NCBI RefSeq assembly: GCF_954871325.1
Contig: NC_088776.1
Coordinates: 61,528,954-61,592,953 of the forward strand
Direction of reading: 5' to 3'
Length of the DNA: 64,000 nt
DNA from: Gordionus sp. m RMFG-2023
Taxonomy: Eukaryota; Nematomorpha; Gordioida; Chordodea; Parachordodidae
Shown here piece by piece: positions 35,167 through 46,206 of this stretch. The notes under the pieces were generated by a model that did no database searches, was not told where the DNA came from, and saw only the letters and a program-made list of their open reading frames with translations. Both the position numbers and the translations under genes were made by a program. Numbering within the stretch: position 1 is the stretch's first letter; each line of letters starts with the position of its first letter.

Positions 35167-35379
35167 GTAATACAAAAAATTATTATAAATAATTAATTAC
35201 ATTATTTACACCTTGCAATTGTTGAAGTTAATTTATATCCACTTGCCATATTTTTTAAGGAGTTAACATTTAAATATAATTTTGTTTGTATTGATAATTT
35301 AATATGGATCAGAATGTATAAATATCCGAAATCTGTAGTAGGTGGAAAATTTTTATGTCTGCCCCAGGGTTTTATAGAT

Positions 35380-35830
35380 ATTTACTTTAAATATATATGG
35401 CTGTATTGTCGAATAGCAATCTGCGGAGCAGATTTGAATAAGTAATTGTTTGTTAATTGAGAATGGTTAAAGATGGATAATAAGAATCAGTATTTTGAAG
35501 AACGAATTTAATTAATGGTGATAATTGATAAATATACAAAAATAAAATCTCCTTCCAGAAATCGTATGTGCATAATAAATTGGATTATATATTTTCTAAG
35601 CTTTACTTTAGATATTAATATCATTATTTCACATTTTTATTTTACAAAGTAATTTACCCAAAATTGCATGGAATTAAATAATTTCGCGCCCTTGAAATTT
35701 GTATGGGTATATGCTAGAATTATTGAGTCATAAATATAAAACAAACGGTAGAATGTGAGAGAGATATAGAGTATATCCAAAGTCAAAATTCTAATTTTAT
35801 AATTATTTCATTGAAATTTACGATTGCATA
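35380..35830 (+). repeat. C-family intron block, copy 5
   Basis: Has TCTGCGGAGCAGATTTG, TTAATTAATGGTGATAATTG, TTTTCTAAGC, GAAATTTGTATGGGTATATG, ACAAACGGTAGAATGTGAG, as in the other copies. Confidence 0.7.
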
Positions 35831-36089
35831 TATATTATTATTGATATCAATAAATTTTATTTGATTTATTTAAATTATTTTTAAAATAAATAAATTTATA
35901 AATACAAAATATTTGAAAAAAATATTCTAATATTAATTACCTTTGGTTTATTAGTTTATAAAAATGTCGGATAACATTTGTAGATAATATTTCCTAGTAA
36001 AGTTATCTAATCTGTTTGATTTACATTTAAGAGTTAAAATAATAGAAAATAAAACTTATTCAATTATTAAATTAAAATTTTCATTTTTG

Positions 36090-36107
36090 ATGCAGGAGCC
36101 ATAGAAG
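36090..36107 (+). pseudogene. C-type micro-exon with altered acceptor (DAGAIE)
   Basis: ATGCAGGAGCCATAGAAG before GTAATATAAATA. In phase 1 it reads D-A-G-A-I-E with no stop. The acceptor position reads TTTTTG rather than TTTTAG, so it may be silent, or use the internal CAG to give a 12-nt exon in the same phase. Confidence 0.5.
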
Positions 36108-36659
36108 GTAATATAAATAATTATTATAAATTAATTACATTATTCATATCTTGTAATTGTTAAAGCTAATCTATATCCAATTACCATATTTTTTTAAGCA
36201 TGTTACATTTTTATATATTTTTGTTTTTATGAAAAAAATTTTCCTTATTTTTGCAATATACAACAATAATTTCCATTGGATCACAAGATATAAATATCTA
36301 TCTGTATCGGCAACAATTTTTTTATGTCTGCCCCCAAGTTTTATAAATTGGTTTACTTTAAAAAATATATAGATATATTTTTTAAATTATTTCCAAGAAA
36401 TAGCAGAAAATGAATGGTGGAAGTCGATTATATTTATTTATCTAATTCGATAATTGAACATATTAATATATATATTAAGTATTCTATTCTTGGAATGGAA
36501 ATTAAGTAGTTCTGCTTTTTAATATAATGATTAACATATTAATACCCAAATTGAGTATTTATTGGTCATTTTTGGTAATTATATTTTTTCATTGAATTAC
36601 TACTATTCCCATAGATATTATGTCTTCATTGCTGTTATATCATCCTTGAACAATATTAT

Positions 36660-36935
36660 TAAATATATATAATATATATATATATTATAAAAAATTAATA
36701 AATACATTAATATCTTCTAAAAAAAATTACCCTTGTCTTCTATTTTTCCAACTGTTAGTTTCTTCTGAAACAAGTTGAAGTACCTTTTATTTACTTTTCC
36801 AATCGTTTTGAAATTCATTAGTATCTTTTACAGATAATATAAATACTTTTTCCCTTCTCTACTTTTCCAACAGTCAGATGATACACTTAAATTCATTACA
36901 AATTATCTAAATACATTAATATCTTCTTAAACTAG
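36660..36935. other. AT-rich stretch with short direct repeats
   Basis: A TA-rich run at 36660-36690 followed by repeated ATTAATATCTTCTAAA, TTTACTTTTCCAA and CATTAGTATC-like segments. No gene is seen. Confidence 0.4.
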
Positions 36936-36939
36936 CAGA

Positions 36940-37080
36940 CAGCGTCTACATGAGCGGAAGAGTAGGAACAGTTTTTATCCTATTTTTTTGAGGGGTGTAG
37001 GGGGTAGGTTGCTTTAATGAGGGTAGATAAATTTTTGGGGGGTTATCTATTAAATTTTGAGATTAATTAGGACAAAATTT
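36940..37080. mobile_element. partial copy of the CAGCGTCTACATGA MITE
   Basis: Begins CAGCGTCTACATGAGCGGA and continues GGTAGGTTGCTTTAATGAGG and GGGGTTATCTATTAAATTT, which are the reverse complement of the right half of 1334-1762. A related CTTTCTGCTATC segment follows at about 37185. The far end is not present, probably lost before or at the LINE start. Confidence 0.65.
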
Positions 37081-37259
37081 ATTGCTGTAAAAATTAATAA
37101 TTTTATTATAGAATTATTATAATATAATTCACGACCAAATCTATAATTGCAAACAATCATACACATTGTTTTTCAAATAAAACTTTCTGCTATCCTATTT
37201 GGGTGAGAGAATGAAGGAGACTGCTGCGGAATATATATAATCATTAAGAAAAATCTATC

Positions 37260-39202
37260 AGATTATATTTCAAAGTTCAAAGCTATAAATAGCAGGTTAT
37301 GTAACTTTAAATTATAAACGAGGTGTTGAACACTTAATATAGTAAATGTATATAGGCCAGAAAACTATCTTGAAAGAGAAGCATTCTTCCCATTTTTAGC
37401 AGAGTATCAAAATAAGTTTCCTAAACGCTAAAATCTATAAATAGCCTGAGAATTCAACTTCAAGTTAGGCGCTTAGGAATAAAGAACCATAATTCCCTAG
37501 GTTCGAAAGATCTTGATATAAATTCTGATGCTGGGGGAAAAAAACTTCTAATATGCCGTAATCAGGATTATCGAGTCGCAAATACTTATTTAGAATTGTC
37601 CGACGTCAGAAAAATATACCTTATTATAGTCCATCAAACAATACATGGTCTCTAGTTGTATATTTCACTTGTTCTAGGTCGACAATCGGTTAGATAAAAA
37701 ATAGTAGAGTACTCCAAGGTTTAATTCAGACTACACACTCCTTATTTGTTATATGATGTTTGATGCAAAAATCTAGTATAAGAGAAAAAAAAGTTATGAA
37801 AAGTTAAATAAAAAGCTCTCCAAGATAGATATTGAGGCCCTAGGAGATCCAAATATAAAGATATGTAAAACAAATTAAAGAAAAATTTAATAGCCAAAAG
37901 GATTCATTTCCCTACCACCCGACTCGACACACTTTGGTAAAATAATCGCGATACTTTCATTGAAGAGGCGACCAATTCTTTGCCGAAAAGGTGAACTCCC
38001 TGATTGGATTTCAGCTGAATCAAGAAATTTGATCGTAAGTCTTGTGGGGACAGGTCACTACAGGATGAATAGAGCCAAATACGTTCTTGATGATATCGAC
38101 TCGCAGGGATAAGAGGAAATATCTAAAAAATCGCAACGGAAATAAGTAACTCTTACAATTTAAATGATACATACAAAGGTTTCAAATTTATGCAGTCCTG
38201 CTTTTTTCGAGAAAGATCAATATTTCAAACTCAGTCAAGATAACAAAACGATTACAGATCCGGATGAGCAGAGGGAAATTTGGACATCTTACCATACGAA
38301 ATTATATAGTGGAAAAAACTAACTCAACACAATTTTTTCCCTTATTGTTCTACACTCACCATTTTCCCTAATACTGCCAAATATCCTCTACCTTTAAGTT
38401 TTTTCCTTCCAAATCAACACATCCACTTAGTATCGTGACTTAATCCTCATCATGCATTCAATCTTTATCAACTGCTCAAAGTGTAAATTCAGAAAGAGTT
38501 CCTATCTAAAGCGAAATAATAGGTATACTAAAAATTATAAAATAACATGGAATGTGGCCAAGATAATATAGATAGTGAGTACTTGAAAACTGATTCAACG
38601 TTATGTGCGGAGATTATCTTTCTAATTGTTACCAGAGTTTTGCAAGAAGGGATGTGTCCGAGTGAGTGGCTTACGCCTATCCTGATCAACTTCCCTAAAA
38701 CAAAGAATCCAAAATATCTTGAAGATTGGAGGGAGTCCATTAAATTCGATTATCTAACAGACTTAGAATGGTTGTGGAATCTAATTTTGTAGACTCAATA
38801 GTATCATTCAGGAAGAGGCACAACTCACTTGAAGCAATTCTTGAGCTAAAAATTTAAATTGAGAGAGCCATTATTCAAAGAGGTCAATTAATTATTATCG
38901 CGCTTGAGTATAAAAATGCTTTTGATTCTTTTATACATGATAGTCTGTGGAGGGCTTTAGACGCTAAAAATTAAAAAATATCTATAAAAACTACTCTGTA
39001 CAACTAATTTATTAAAAATCCCCTAATATTCCAGTAAAAATTGCATAGATTCAGTAATGTGTTTTATCGCCTCTACCATTCATCTTTATTACGAATTACA
39101 TTATAAAGAAAGCTAAAACATCTTGTTCGGAACAGTCGACCATTGAGAATATAAGTTTGAAGACGATCTTTGTCTGATGGTAGAATCAATATCTGATCTG
39201 CA
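37260..39202 (+). mobile_element. APE-type LINE, 5' part (EN and RT)
   Basis: Endonuclease traces: VNVYRPENY, REAFFPFLAEYQNKFPKR, LLICRNQDYRVANTYLE. RT: DNKTITDPDEQREIWTSYH-like pre-RT text (about 38240-38300); EYLKTDSTLCAEIIFLIVTR and LQEGMCPSEWLTPIL then PKTKNPKYLEDWR (38547-38735); SFRKRHNSLEAILELKI; EYKNAFDSFIHDSLWRALDA; LSPLPFIFI; and the catalytic block FEDDLCLMVESISDL (about 39148-39195), where FEDD stands for YADD. Several frameshifts and stops are present. The LINE is interrupted at GATCTGCA by the MULE and continues at 43870. Confidence 0.8.
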
Positions 39203-39204
39203 AG

Positions 39205-39540
39205 GTAAGCGGAAAATAATTCCCCGGAAAAAAATCCCGGAAAAAAATCCCCGGAAATTAATTCCCTGGAAAAAAAATCCCCGGAAAATAAATTCCCGGA
39301 AATTAATTCCCCGGAAAAAAATCCCCAGGAAAATAATTCCCCGGAAAAAAAATCCCCAGGAAAATAATTCCCCGGAAAAAAATCCCCAGGAAAATAATTC
39401 CCCGGAAAAAAATACCCGGAAAATAATTCCCCGGAAAAAAATTCCTCAGAAAATAATTCCCAGGTAAATAATTCTCCGGAAAAAAAATCCCCGGAATAAA
39501 ATTCCCCTGGAAAATAATTCCTCGGAAAAAATTTCCCCAC
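39205..39540. repeat. left terminal tandem array of the MULE
   Basis: About 17-20 imperfect units of 16-18 bp with the core CCCCGGAAAATAATT alternate between ATTCCCCGG and AATCCCCGG. Both strands stay open over much of it (giving PGNYFPG and PRKKIPRKII-like translations), which is a by-product of the unit length and not evidence for a protein. Confidence 0.9.
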
Positions 39541-40019
39541 TATACATTGAATTGCTAATGCATTGCTAAACTGCATTGCTAAAAAGCAATCAATCATAAT
39601 TAATTATAAATCAATCAAAAATTTATTACGCATATTTTTTTAATGATAATTTTTTAAACTTTTTTTAAAATATATTTAAATCATTTTTTTATTATAAATG
39701 AAGAATACTGATTAAATGATATAGTATATAATTTTATTTTTATTTAATATTATTAATAAGAAATTTATTTTTCTAGCTTATTATAACAAATATACATTTT
39801 ATTCAATTTTAAAAATTAACAAATATATATCCGTAAGAGGGCGTTATATGTTTTAATATGTATCATTTTAGGAAACCGGAATGATGATTGGATAGCACTT
39901 TTTTTATATTTGGGTATATATATACATATGAAAAACCTAAAAATTAAAAAATATTTTAGGTTTCTTTGATGTTTAATGAGTAGGTTTAGAATAGTAAAAC
40001 AATGGAAATTTTTTAAAGT

Positions 40020-40420
40020 AAATATTGCTGGCGTTATTTATCAAAATCTCTTCATTTTTGTTTTATACGTGTATATTTACGTGCTAAGCATTATTCTAAA
40101 AAATATTTTGAAAATAATTTGATTTGACCGATTGCCGAGTTCAAAACCGACCACTTATTAAGATAAATTGAAAAATGTTGATTTTTGTTTTATGTATCTA
40201 TAAATACGTATAAAACATAATTCCAAAAAATATTTTAAAAATATCGTGATTTGACCCGAAAACCGACCGAATGACTAAATACTGCATTGCTGGCGTTATC
40301 CATGGAAAAATCTTCATTTTTGTATTATACGCGTATATATATACGTGCTAAGCATTATCCTAAAAAATATTTTGAAAATAATTTGATTTGACTGATTGCC
40401 GAGCTCAAAACCCCACTTAC
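40020..40420. repeat. internal duplication next to the left MULE TIR
   Basis: The segment GCTGGCGTTATTTATC ... TACGTGCTAAGCATTATTC ... GACCGATTGCCGAG at 40027-40140 recurs at 40291-40405 with few changes. An inverted copy is in the right TIR (about 43010-43125). Confidence 0.75.
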
Positions 40421-41304
40421 TAAATATTCGATTGATAAAATTTACTAGTAATATGATTCGAAAAATGTTCATTTTTTGTTTTATATATCTATAATTACGA
40501 GTAAAACATATACGAGTCGGTTATCCGCCAAACCACGATATTTTTAAAATATTTTTTGGGATTATGTTTTATATGTATTTATAGATATATAAAACAAAAA
40601 TGAACAATTTTCAAATTATATTACTAGTAAATTTGAATCTAGGAAAATAATTCCCCGGAAAAAAAATCCCGTGACCCGGATCTGCTCTGCAGTATTTAAT
40701 TAAATAGAAATGTTTTTTAAAGTCAAATTTCTTCGAGGATTTGAGATTTTAAATAATAAAACGAAAGTTAAATAAATCTAGTTCACCTTTACACACTTTC
40801 ATCAACTTTTAGGTATTTATTGAAAAATTATTTTTACACAAATTTTAATCATTTTTTTAGAAATATGATAAAAGGCTTTTCACAGTTTACTGACTCTTAA
40901 ATAGCGCCCCTTTTTGTTTTTACAAGGATAAGCTATTAAATAATATAATTTTATAAATTTTGTGGCTAAATAGGAAATTAGCAATTCAATCTGATACCCT
41001 CTATTTGATAAAAATTATTTTACTGAAGTATTTACTTACTTTAAGAATTTAACTGACTGAATACAGAATCACTATAAAACTTGCAAAATTATATTTTTTA
41101 CTGCCCAATTTTAATTAAATACTGCCAAAAGTAATGAAAAATGCTGACCACTTTAATCAAAATACATCCAGAGGTGATTATCAGCAGTGAGTATTATATT
41201 TTTCTAATCTAACAATTATTATTTTGCTTATGAATTTTTTTCAAAAGTTACAGAAAAGAAATAATTACAATTTTATTAAATGATATATAGAATAATAAAT
41301 TATA

Positions 41305-41945
41305 TTATTCAAAAGAAACAATTCTAGAACTTATATGTTCTCCAATTGAAGAGAGAAAATTGGGCAAGTACCTTCTCTCTTCTAAATAATCAATGCATAA
41401 ATTTTTTAAAATAGTTTGTTTCGTTGCATAAATACGATTTTTTGGGGGAGTGTATGTCCCAATATTCCATTGGCCGATTTTTCCCATATCAACCGCTATT
41501 TCCATCCTTATTTTTTCGAGTAGTTCCCATATCTTCGGTTTTTTGTTGCCTACAATATGCTTAAATCGGTTATTCCATCCTTCACATACATTGTTTGTTC
41601 GATTTTCCCCAGCAATCGTAACATTGAACACATTCCATGTTTCTGGTGGGAACAATGGCTCTAGTTGCCTTTGAGAGTTTTTCCCATGTCTCAATTCTCC
41701 ATTCACATAATTTTTATCAAAATAAAACAATAATTCTTTGTTTTCATCCGATACAATGGTTTTTAAATACTCCATACCTCGTTTGACATCGTGTATAGGT
41801 AAGAATGCTAATCCATCGATCATAGCTGCAAATAAGCATAACATTGGATCATTCCGATATGATGATTCTAACCCCAATTCCTGAATCTTTCTATGAGTTG
41901 ATTGAGTTAGATGATAAAAACATCCTTGGATGTTGATATCTCTAC
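41305..41945 (-). CDS. MULE transposase, C-terminal exon
   Basis: An uninterrupted reading on the minus strand from an acceptor-like CAACTTTTAG to the stop near 41305. It begins with RDINIQGCFYHLTQSTHRKI, the C-x-H helical insertion typical of MULE transposases between the second Asp and the catalytic Glu. It continues with GLESSYRNDPMLCLFAAMI and VKRGMEYLKTI. The block containing the catalytic Glu, TNNVCEGWNNRFKHIVG, follows, then PKIWELLEKIRMEI. About 213 residues are present. The part carrying the first two catalytic Asp residues should lie upstream in earlier exons (beyond 41945), but nothing recognisable is there. No stop interrupts this exon, so the copy is comparatively young. Confidence 0.85.
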
Positions 41946-42739
41946 CTAAAAGTTGAAAAAATATAGATTAAAATTATTGTATAGGTTTTATTTAATATTT
42001 ATGTCTTTATCAATTCTTATTAATTGTACTGTGTGACAAGAAAAATGGGAGAAAAAATAAATAAAAACAAGTTTTGGTGTAGAATTTGACATTGACTTCG
42101 AATTCGTTTTCTAAGTTTTCCCTTCACGTCAAGTTTTAAAAATATTATCGTATAAAGGCAACTTTTCGAAATCTCAAAAATGGTAATACGGATATATTTT
42201 AAAAAGTATCAAATGAAAATCCCTGAAAATTGGTGATAGTGTTAGATATATATTTCCTTATAAATTTATTAATTTTTATAATTTTTTATCGATTGCTTTT
42301 TGAGAAAAATGGTAAAGAATTTCGTTTTGGGGGGTCTTAAGTTTTCAATTTAAATTCCCGGCAAGAATCGTATAAATATGTTGGCGGACTACTGCTGGAG
42401 TATCTTTTTTGAAAATAAATCATCAACTTCATATTCGCGGAAATATATTTAGATTTACCATTAAATGTTTTTAAATTCGATAAATTTTATGTTATTGTTT
42501 AATTTGTTTTAAATTCAATAAATTTATTGTATATTACAAGTTAAATCCTATATAATAATGAAGGAGGGGGTGAGACAACGGACCGATAAAAGGTTTATTA
42601 AAAGTAAAATATGAGATAGGTTAGCTTAGCATAATATATTTATTTAAATTTGAGAAATGTAACTATTTCATTTAAAATAAATTGTTTGGGAATCGAAAGC
42701 TACAATAAATATATTAAATGTAAGCTATATTAAAAAAGA

Positions 42740-42905
42740 ATCTAGAAAAATAATTCCCCGGAAAAAAAATCTCCGTTTTTAAGATAATTAAAATTACAAA
42801 ATTAAGAGAAAAAATTCCCTATAAATAAATCAACGAAATAATAATTCTCAAATAAAATATTTAAAAATTTTGATAAAATTAATTCTGAAGAATTATTAGG
42901 ATTAT
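42740..42905. repeat. inner MULE repeat shared with 53635-53870
   Basis: AATAATTCCCCGGAAAAAAAATC followed on the minus strand side by AAATATTTTATTTGAGAATT and AATTTTGTAATTTT-ATTATCTTAAAAA is matched in inverted orientation at 53635-53870. A further edge, GAATCTAGGAAAATAATTCC, is at about 40634-40653. These are probably nested MITE-like derivatives. Confidence 0.6.
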
Positions 42906-43606
42906 GTTTTATACATATTTATAGATATATAAAACGAAAATCAACATTTTTCAAATTATATTCCTAATAAATTTGGTCAATCGAATATTTAGTGAGTGGT
43001 CGGTTTTGAGCTCGGCAATCGGTCAAATCAAATTATTTTCAAAATATTTTTTAGAATAATGCTTAGCACGTAAATATACACGTATAAAGAGATTTTGATA
43101 AATAACGCCAGCAATATTTACTTTAAAAAATTTCCATTATTTTACTATTCTAAACCTACTCATTAAACATCAAAGAAACCTAAAAAAAATTTTTAATTTT
43201 TAGGTTTTTCATATGTATATATATACCCAAATATAAAAAAAGTGCTATCCAATCATCATTCCGGTTTCCTAAAATGATACATATTAAAACATATAACGCC
43301 CTCTTACGGATATGTATTTGTTAATTTTTTAAATTGAATAAAATGTATATTTGTTTTAATAAGGTAGAAAAATAAATTTCTTATTAATAATATTAAATAA
43401 AAATAAAATTATATACTATATCATTTAATCAGTATTCTTCATTTATAATAAAAAAATGATTTAAATATATTTTAAAAAAAGTTTAAAAAATTATCATTAA
43501 AAAATTATACGTAATAAATTTTTTATTGATTTATAATTGATAATGATTGATTGCCTTTTAGCAATGCAGTTTAGCAATGCATTAGCAATTCAATGTATAG
43601 TGGGGA

Positions 43607-43861
43607 AATTTTTTCCGGGGAATTATTTTCCAGGGGAATTTTATTCCGGGGATTTTTTTTCCGGAGAATTATTTACCTGGGAATTATTTTCTGGGGAATT
43701 TTTTTCCGGAGAATTATTTTCCGGGTATTTTTTTTCCGGGGAATTATTTTCCTGGGGATTTTTTTCCGGGGAATTAATTTCCTGGATTTATTTTCCGGGG
43801 ATTTTTTTTCCGGGGAATTAATTTCCGGGGATTTTTTTCCGGGATTTATTTTCCGGGATTC
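43607..43861. repeat. right terminal tandem array of the MULE
   Basis: Inverted counterpart of the left array, with units of the form CCGGGGAATTATTTT and CCGGGGATTTTTTT, ending TTTTCCGGGATTC directly before the target duplication. Shorter than the left array, so the two have changed copy number independently. Confidence 0.9.
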
Positions 43862-43869
43862 GATCTGCA

Positions 43870-44520
43870 CCTCCTAGTTGATTGGTTTCTTTGGTTTAAA
43901 AATAAATATATCACCCCTCCACACGTGAACCTAATTATACAAGGGCAGACGATTGCGGAAGTGCAACATAAAATTATCTAGGAGTAATAATATATAGAAA
44001 AGAAAAGACAAAACAAGATTTAATGGTTAGATTATCTAGAGCCAAATAGGTCCTTTATGTAAAAATGGTCTACAAATCAAATGTTGATTCCGTTAAAGAT
44101 TTGACCTTTCAAAATTATAATACTGGCTTCTTTACATTACGATATCGAAACATGGAACGATACTAAATTGGATAATATAAAGATGCAAACATTTATTAAC
44201 AAATGTCTTAGATATATTAGAAGATTCTTCTTCCCTCTAAATACAAAAAACATTGTTCTATGGGCCAGATGAAACGCAATTCCACTATATAAAATGTTAG
44301 AATCCAAGAAAATCTAACAGATAGGACATTTTGTTAAACAACCTACAAAAAAAATAATATATCTAGCACTAATTGAAATATCCCCGGAGGAGCCCTTAGA
44401 AACCATTAAATTATACAAATAGTTGATCAGAATAACCAGATCATTAGTGGAGATATGTTTGTCATGGGAATTCATTAAGGGAGCTTCTGCAAATAGAAAA
44501 TCTTTTAAAACCATCTAAAA
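43870..44520 (+). mobile_element. APE-type LINE, 3' part after the MULE
   Basis: Continues the LINE ORF2: a segment corresponding to NYLGVIIYRKEKTKQDLM (about 43975-44025), RLSRAK, then YDIETWNDTKLDNIKMQ and TFINKCLRYIRRFFF (about 44140-44235), followed by LWARWNAIPLYKMLESKKI. The YGSETW-like and F-NKCLR-I blocks are standard in animal LINEs. Frames shift and the end is AT-rich without a clear poly(A) tail. Confidence 0.75.
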
Positions 44521-45379
44521 CTAATCTATGATCACCTAACAAATGACTGCTAAGTTTTGAGAGGTAATTTATATTTATTTTTTGAGAAATATCTTCAATA
44601 CTACTGTTAATTTACTAATAAATGATATCTAATTTTCTAATGAATGATATATTGACTGTTATGTTTCTAATAAATGATATCTAGTTTTCTAAAATAAAAA
44701 TTATTTAGTTACAAATTAATTTTGTAATTTATGATAATTTTTATTTTTCATCCGTTGTATAAAATTAAAGTATATCATGAAAGAATTAAAGTAGATAAAG
44801 GGATATACATTTGATTATTAGTTAGAAATAATTTAAAGCTTTATGAAAATTTATTATTAAAAAATGAAATTAAAATCAGAAGCACCGATTTACAAAATGA
44901 AATTAAATATAACGTATGGCTAACCTATAACGCCATTTTAAATACGTTACTGATAAACTTTACTAAATATTTATAAATACTTAAATTACCTAAATAGAAT
45001 AATCAACTAATTAAATAATAACTATTTTGTAACGCCTTTTATTGATTACATAATATTTTATGTTTCAAATAATAACAGTTTTGTATTTTGAAGAAATAGT
45101 TTCATTTATTTCCTTCCTTACCTTTTGTTCTCCTTCACACTCTAACCTATATTTCACTACAAATTATATAGGGCGTAGTTCTACTCATTTGATAATATAT
45201 ATACAAAGTTTGTTAGTCTCCTTGAGTAAAAAATCAGCAAAATTAAATGGGGGTGGGCCTCCATATAATTCATGTTCGCTTACTTTGGACTAGTCTATGA
45301 CAAATGTGTTATACAAGAGAAAAGAGATATAATTTAATATTATAGTGAAAAATCTACGTTCAGTGTTTATAATTTATAT

Positions 45380-45720
45380 ATTTTTACTTATATCTAACCC
45401 AGATTTTTTATATAGTATCTTTTTATTTCGAAATCAGGCCTAAAAACGGGTAGAGTCAGGTGTCTCCTATAAATTTATAATTTTAATTATCTGCTATAAA
45501 TAATATTTAATTTTTTTAAATTGTAACCAAGTGGCAGAAGATATTGTTCCATGAAGGAATATTAATTTCATTAAAAAATGGTGGCAAGTTGAGAAAAGAA
45601 CAAATTCAGAATCCTCCGATGGTGATCAATTTTAAAACCCTCACTGATGACTGATATTTATTTTATAAAAAAATCTTATTTTACCTGATATGAATTACAT
45701 TTAAATTATAAGCAATTAGC
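45380..45720 (+). repeat. D-family intron block, copy 3
   Basis: ACCCAGATTTTTTATATAG, TTCGAAATCAGGCCTAAAAA, ATTTGTAACCAAG, TGGTGGCAAGTTGAGAAAAG, CCCTCACTGATGAC match the sequences around the D site at 22290-22700. Confidence 0.7.
45532..45552 (+). pseudogene. decayed D-type micro-exon
   Basis: After TTGTAACCAAG the segment TGGCAGAAGATATTGTTCCAT reads V-A-E-D-I-V-P in phase 1, like VEDVAHP at 22439, but the donor GT is replaced by GA. The exon-intron context is still homologous. Probably no longer spliced. Confidence 0.5.
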
Positions 45721-45779
45721 TGTATAGGTATATTTTTGTTAAATAAGAAAAAATTATAAATTAAAATTATAAGTTACGC

Positions 45780-46060
45780 CAGCATTATTTAAACTATGAC
45801 TATTTTATTAAATAATATAAATTATTTTCGGTAACATTCTAATTTTTAAATTTCTTAGAATTTCCACGGGGAGAAATTTGGCTTAGCCCTTATTCAATAT
45901 TAAATCACCACACGAATATTATTTTAATTAAGAATAATATATAAAAAACAAATAAGAGAGTGAGAATTGTAATATATTTATGAACCGGAATGAAAATGCA
46001 TGTTCTTAACTCATTTTATAACAGTACAAGATATTCCATGAGCAAAATATATTATGTTGG
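45780..46060 (+). repeat. partial B-family intron block
   Basis: CACGAATATTATTTTAATTA, AGAATAATATATAAAAAACA and AATAAGAGAGTG match the early part of the B-family intron. A possible decayed exon, AATTTCCACGG after AATTTCTTAG, is followed by GGAG instead of a donor. Confidence 0.4.
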
Positions 46061-46206
46061 AGATCTGATAAATATTGTGAATATCTTTGATCATATTAAA
46101 GTTATTTATTTTTAGTTAATGTTAAATTGATGATATACTTTATTTAAATAACAAATTTCACAAATTTTTTATTTACGAATTATCATTAAAAAAATATATA
46201 TAAAAA

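Larger units (their letters stand above)
39203..43861 (-). mobile_element. Mutator-like element (MULE) inserted in the LINE
   Basis: Flanked by a perfect 8-bp target duplication GATCTGCA (39195-39202 and 43862-43869). The ends are long inverted repeats of about 1 kb (39203 to about 40200 and about 42890 to 43861), each starting with a tandem array of CCGGAAAATAATT-like units. Shared inverted landmarks include GCGTTATATGTTTTAATATG, GGAAACCGGAATGATGATTG and GCTGGCGTTAT. A transposase fragment lies on the minus strand in the centre. Long TIRs and 8-bp duplications fit the MULE superfamily. N-terminal transposase exons with the first catalytic Asp residues were not found, so the copy is probably non-autonomous. 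Confidence 0.9.

Noticed and set aside
39205-39540. CRISPR-like array
   Set aside because: Units are contiguous without unique spacers, and the context is a eukaryotic transposon end.
39073-39597. Long open frames on both strands with PGNYFPG or PRKKIPRKII repeats (also 43537-43877)
   Set aside because: They translate the tandem array at the MULE ends; the mirrored arrays give the same peptides in opposite orientation and several frames are open at once, so this is a unit-length effect.
45060-45293. 77-residue + strand frame
   Set aside because: No domain, no repeat homologue with conserved frame; hydrophobic AT-rich composition typical of chance frames.
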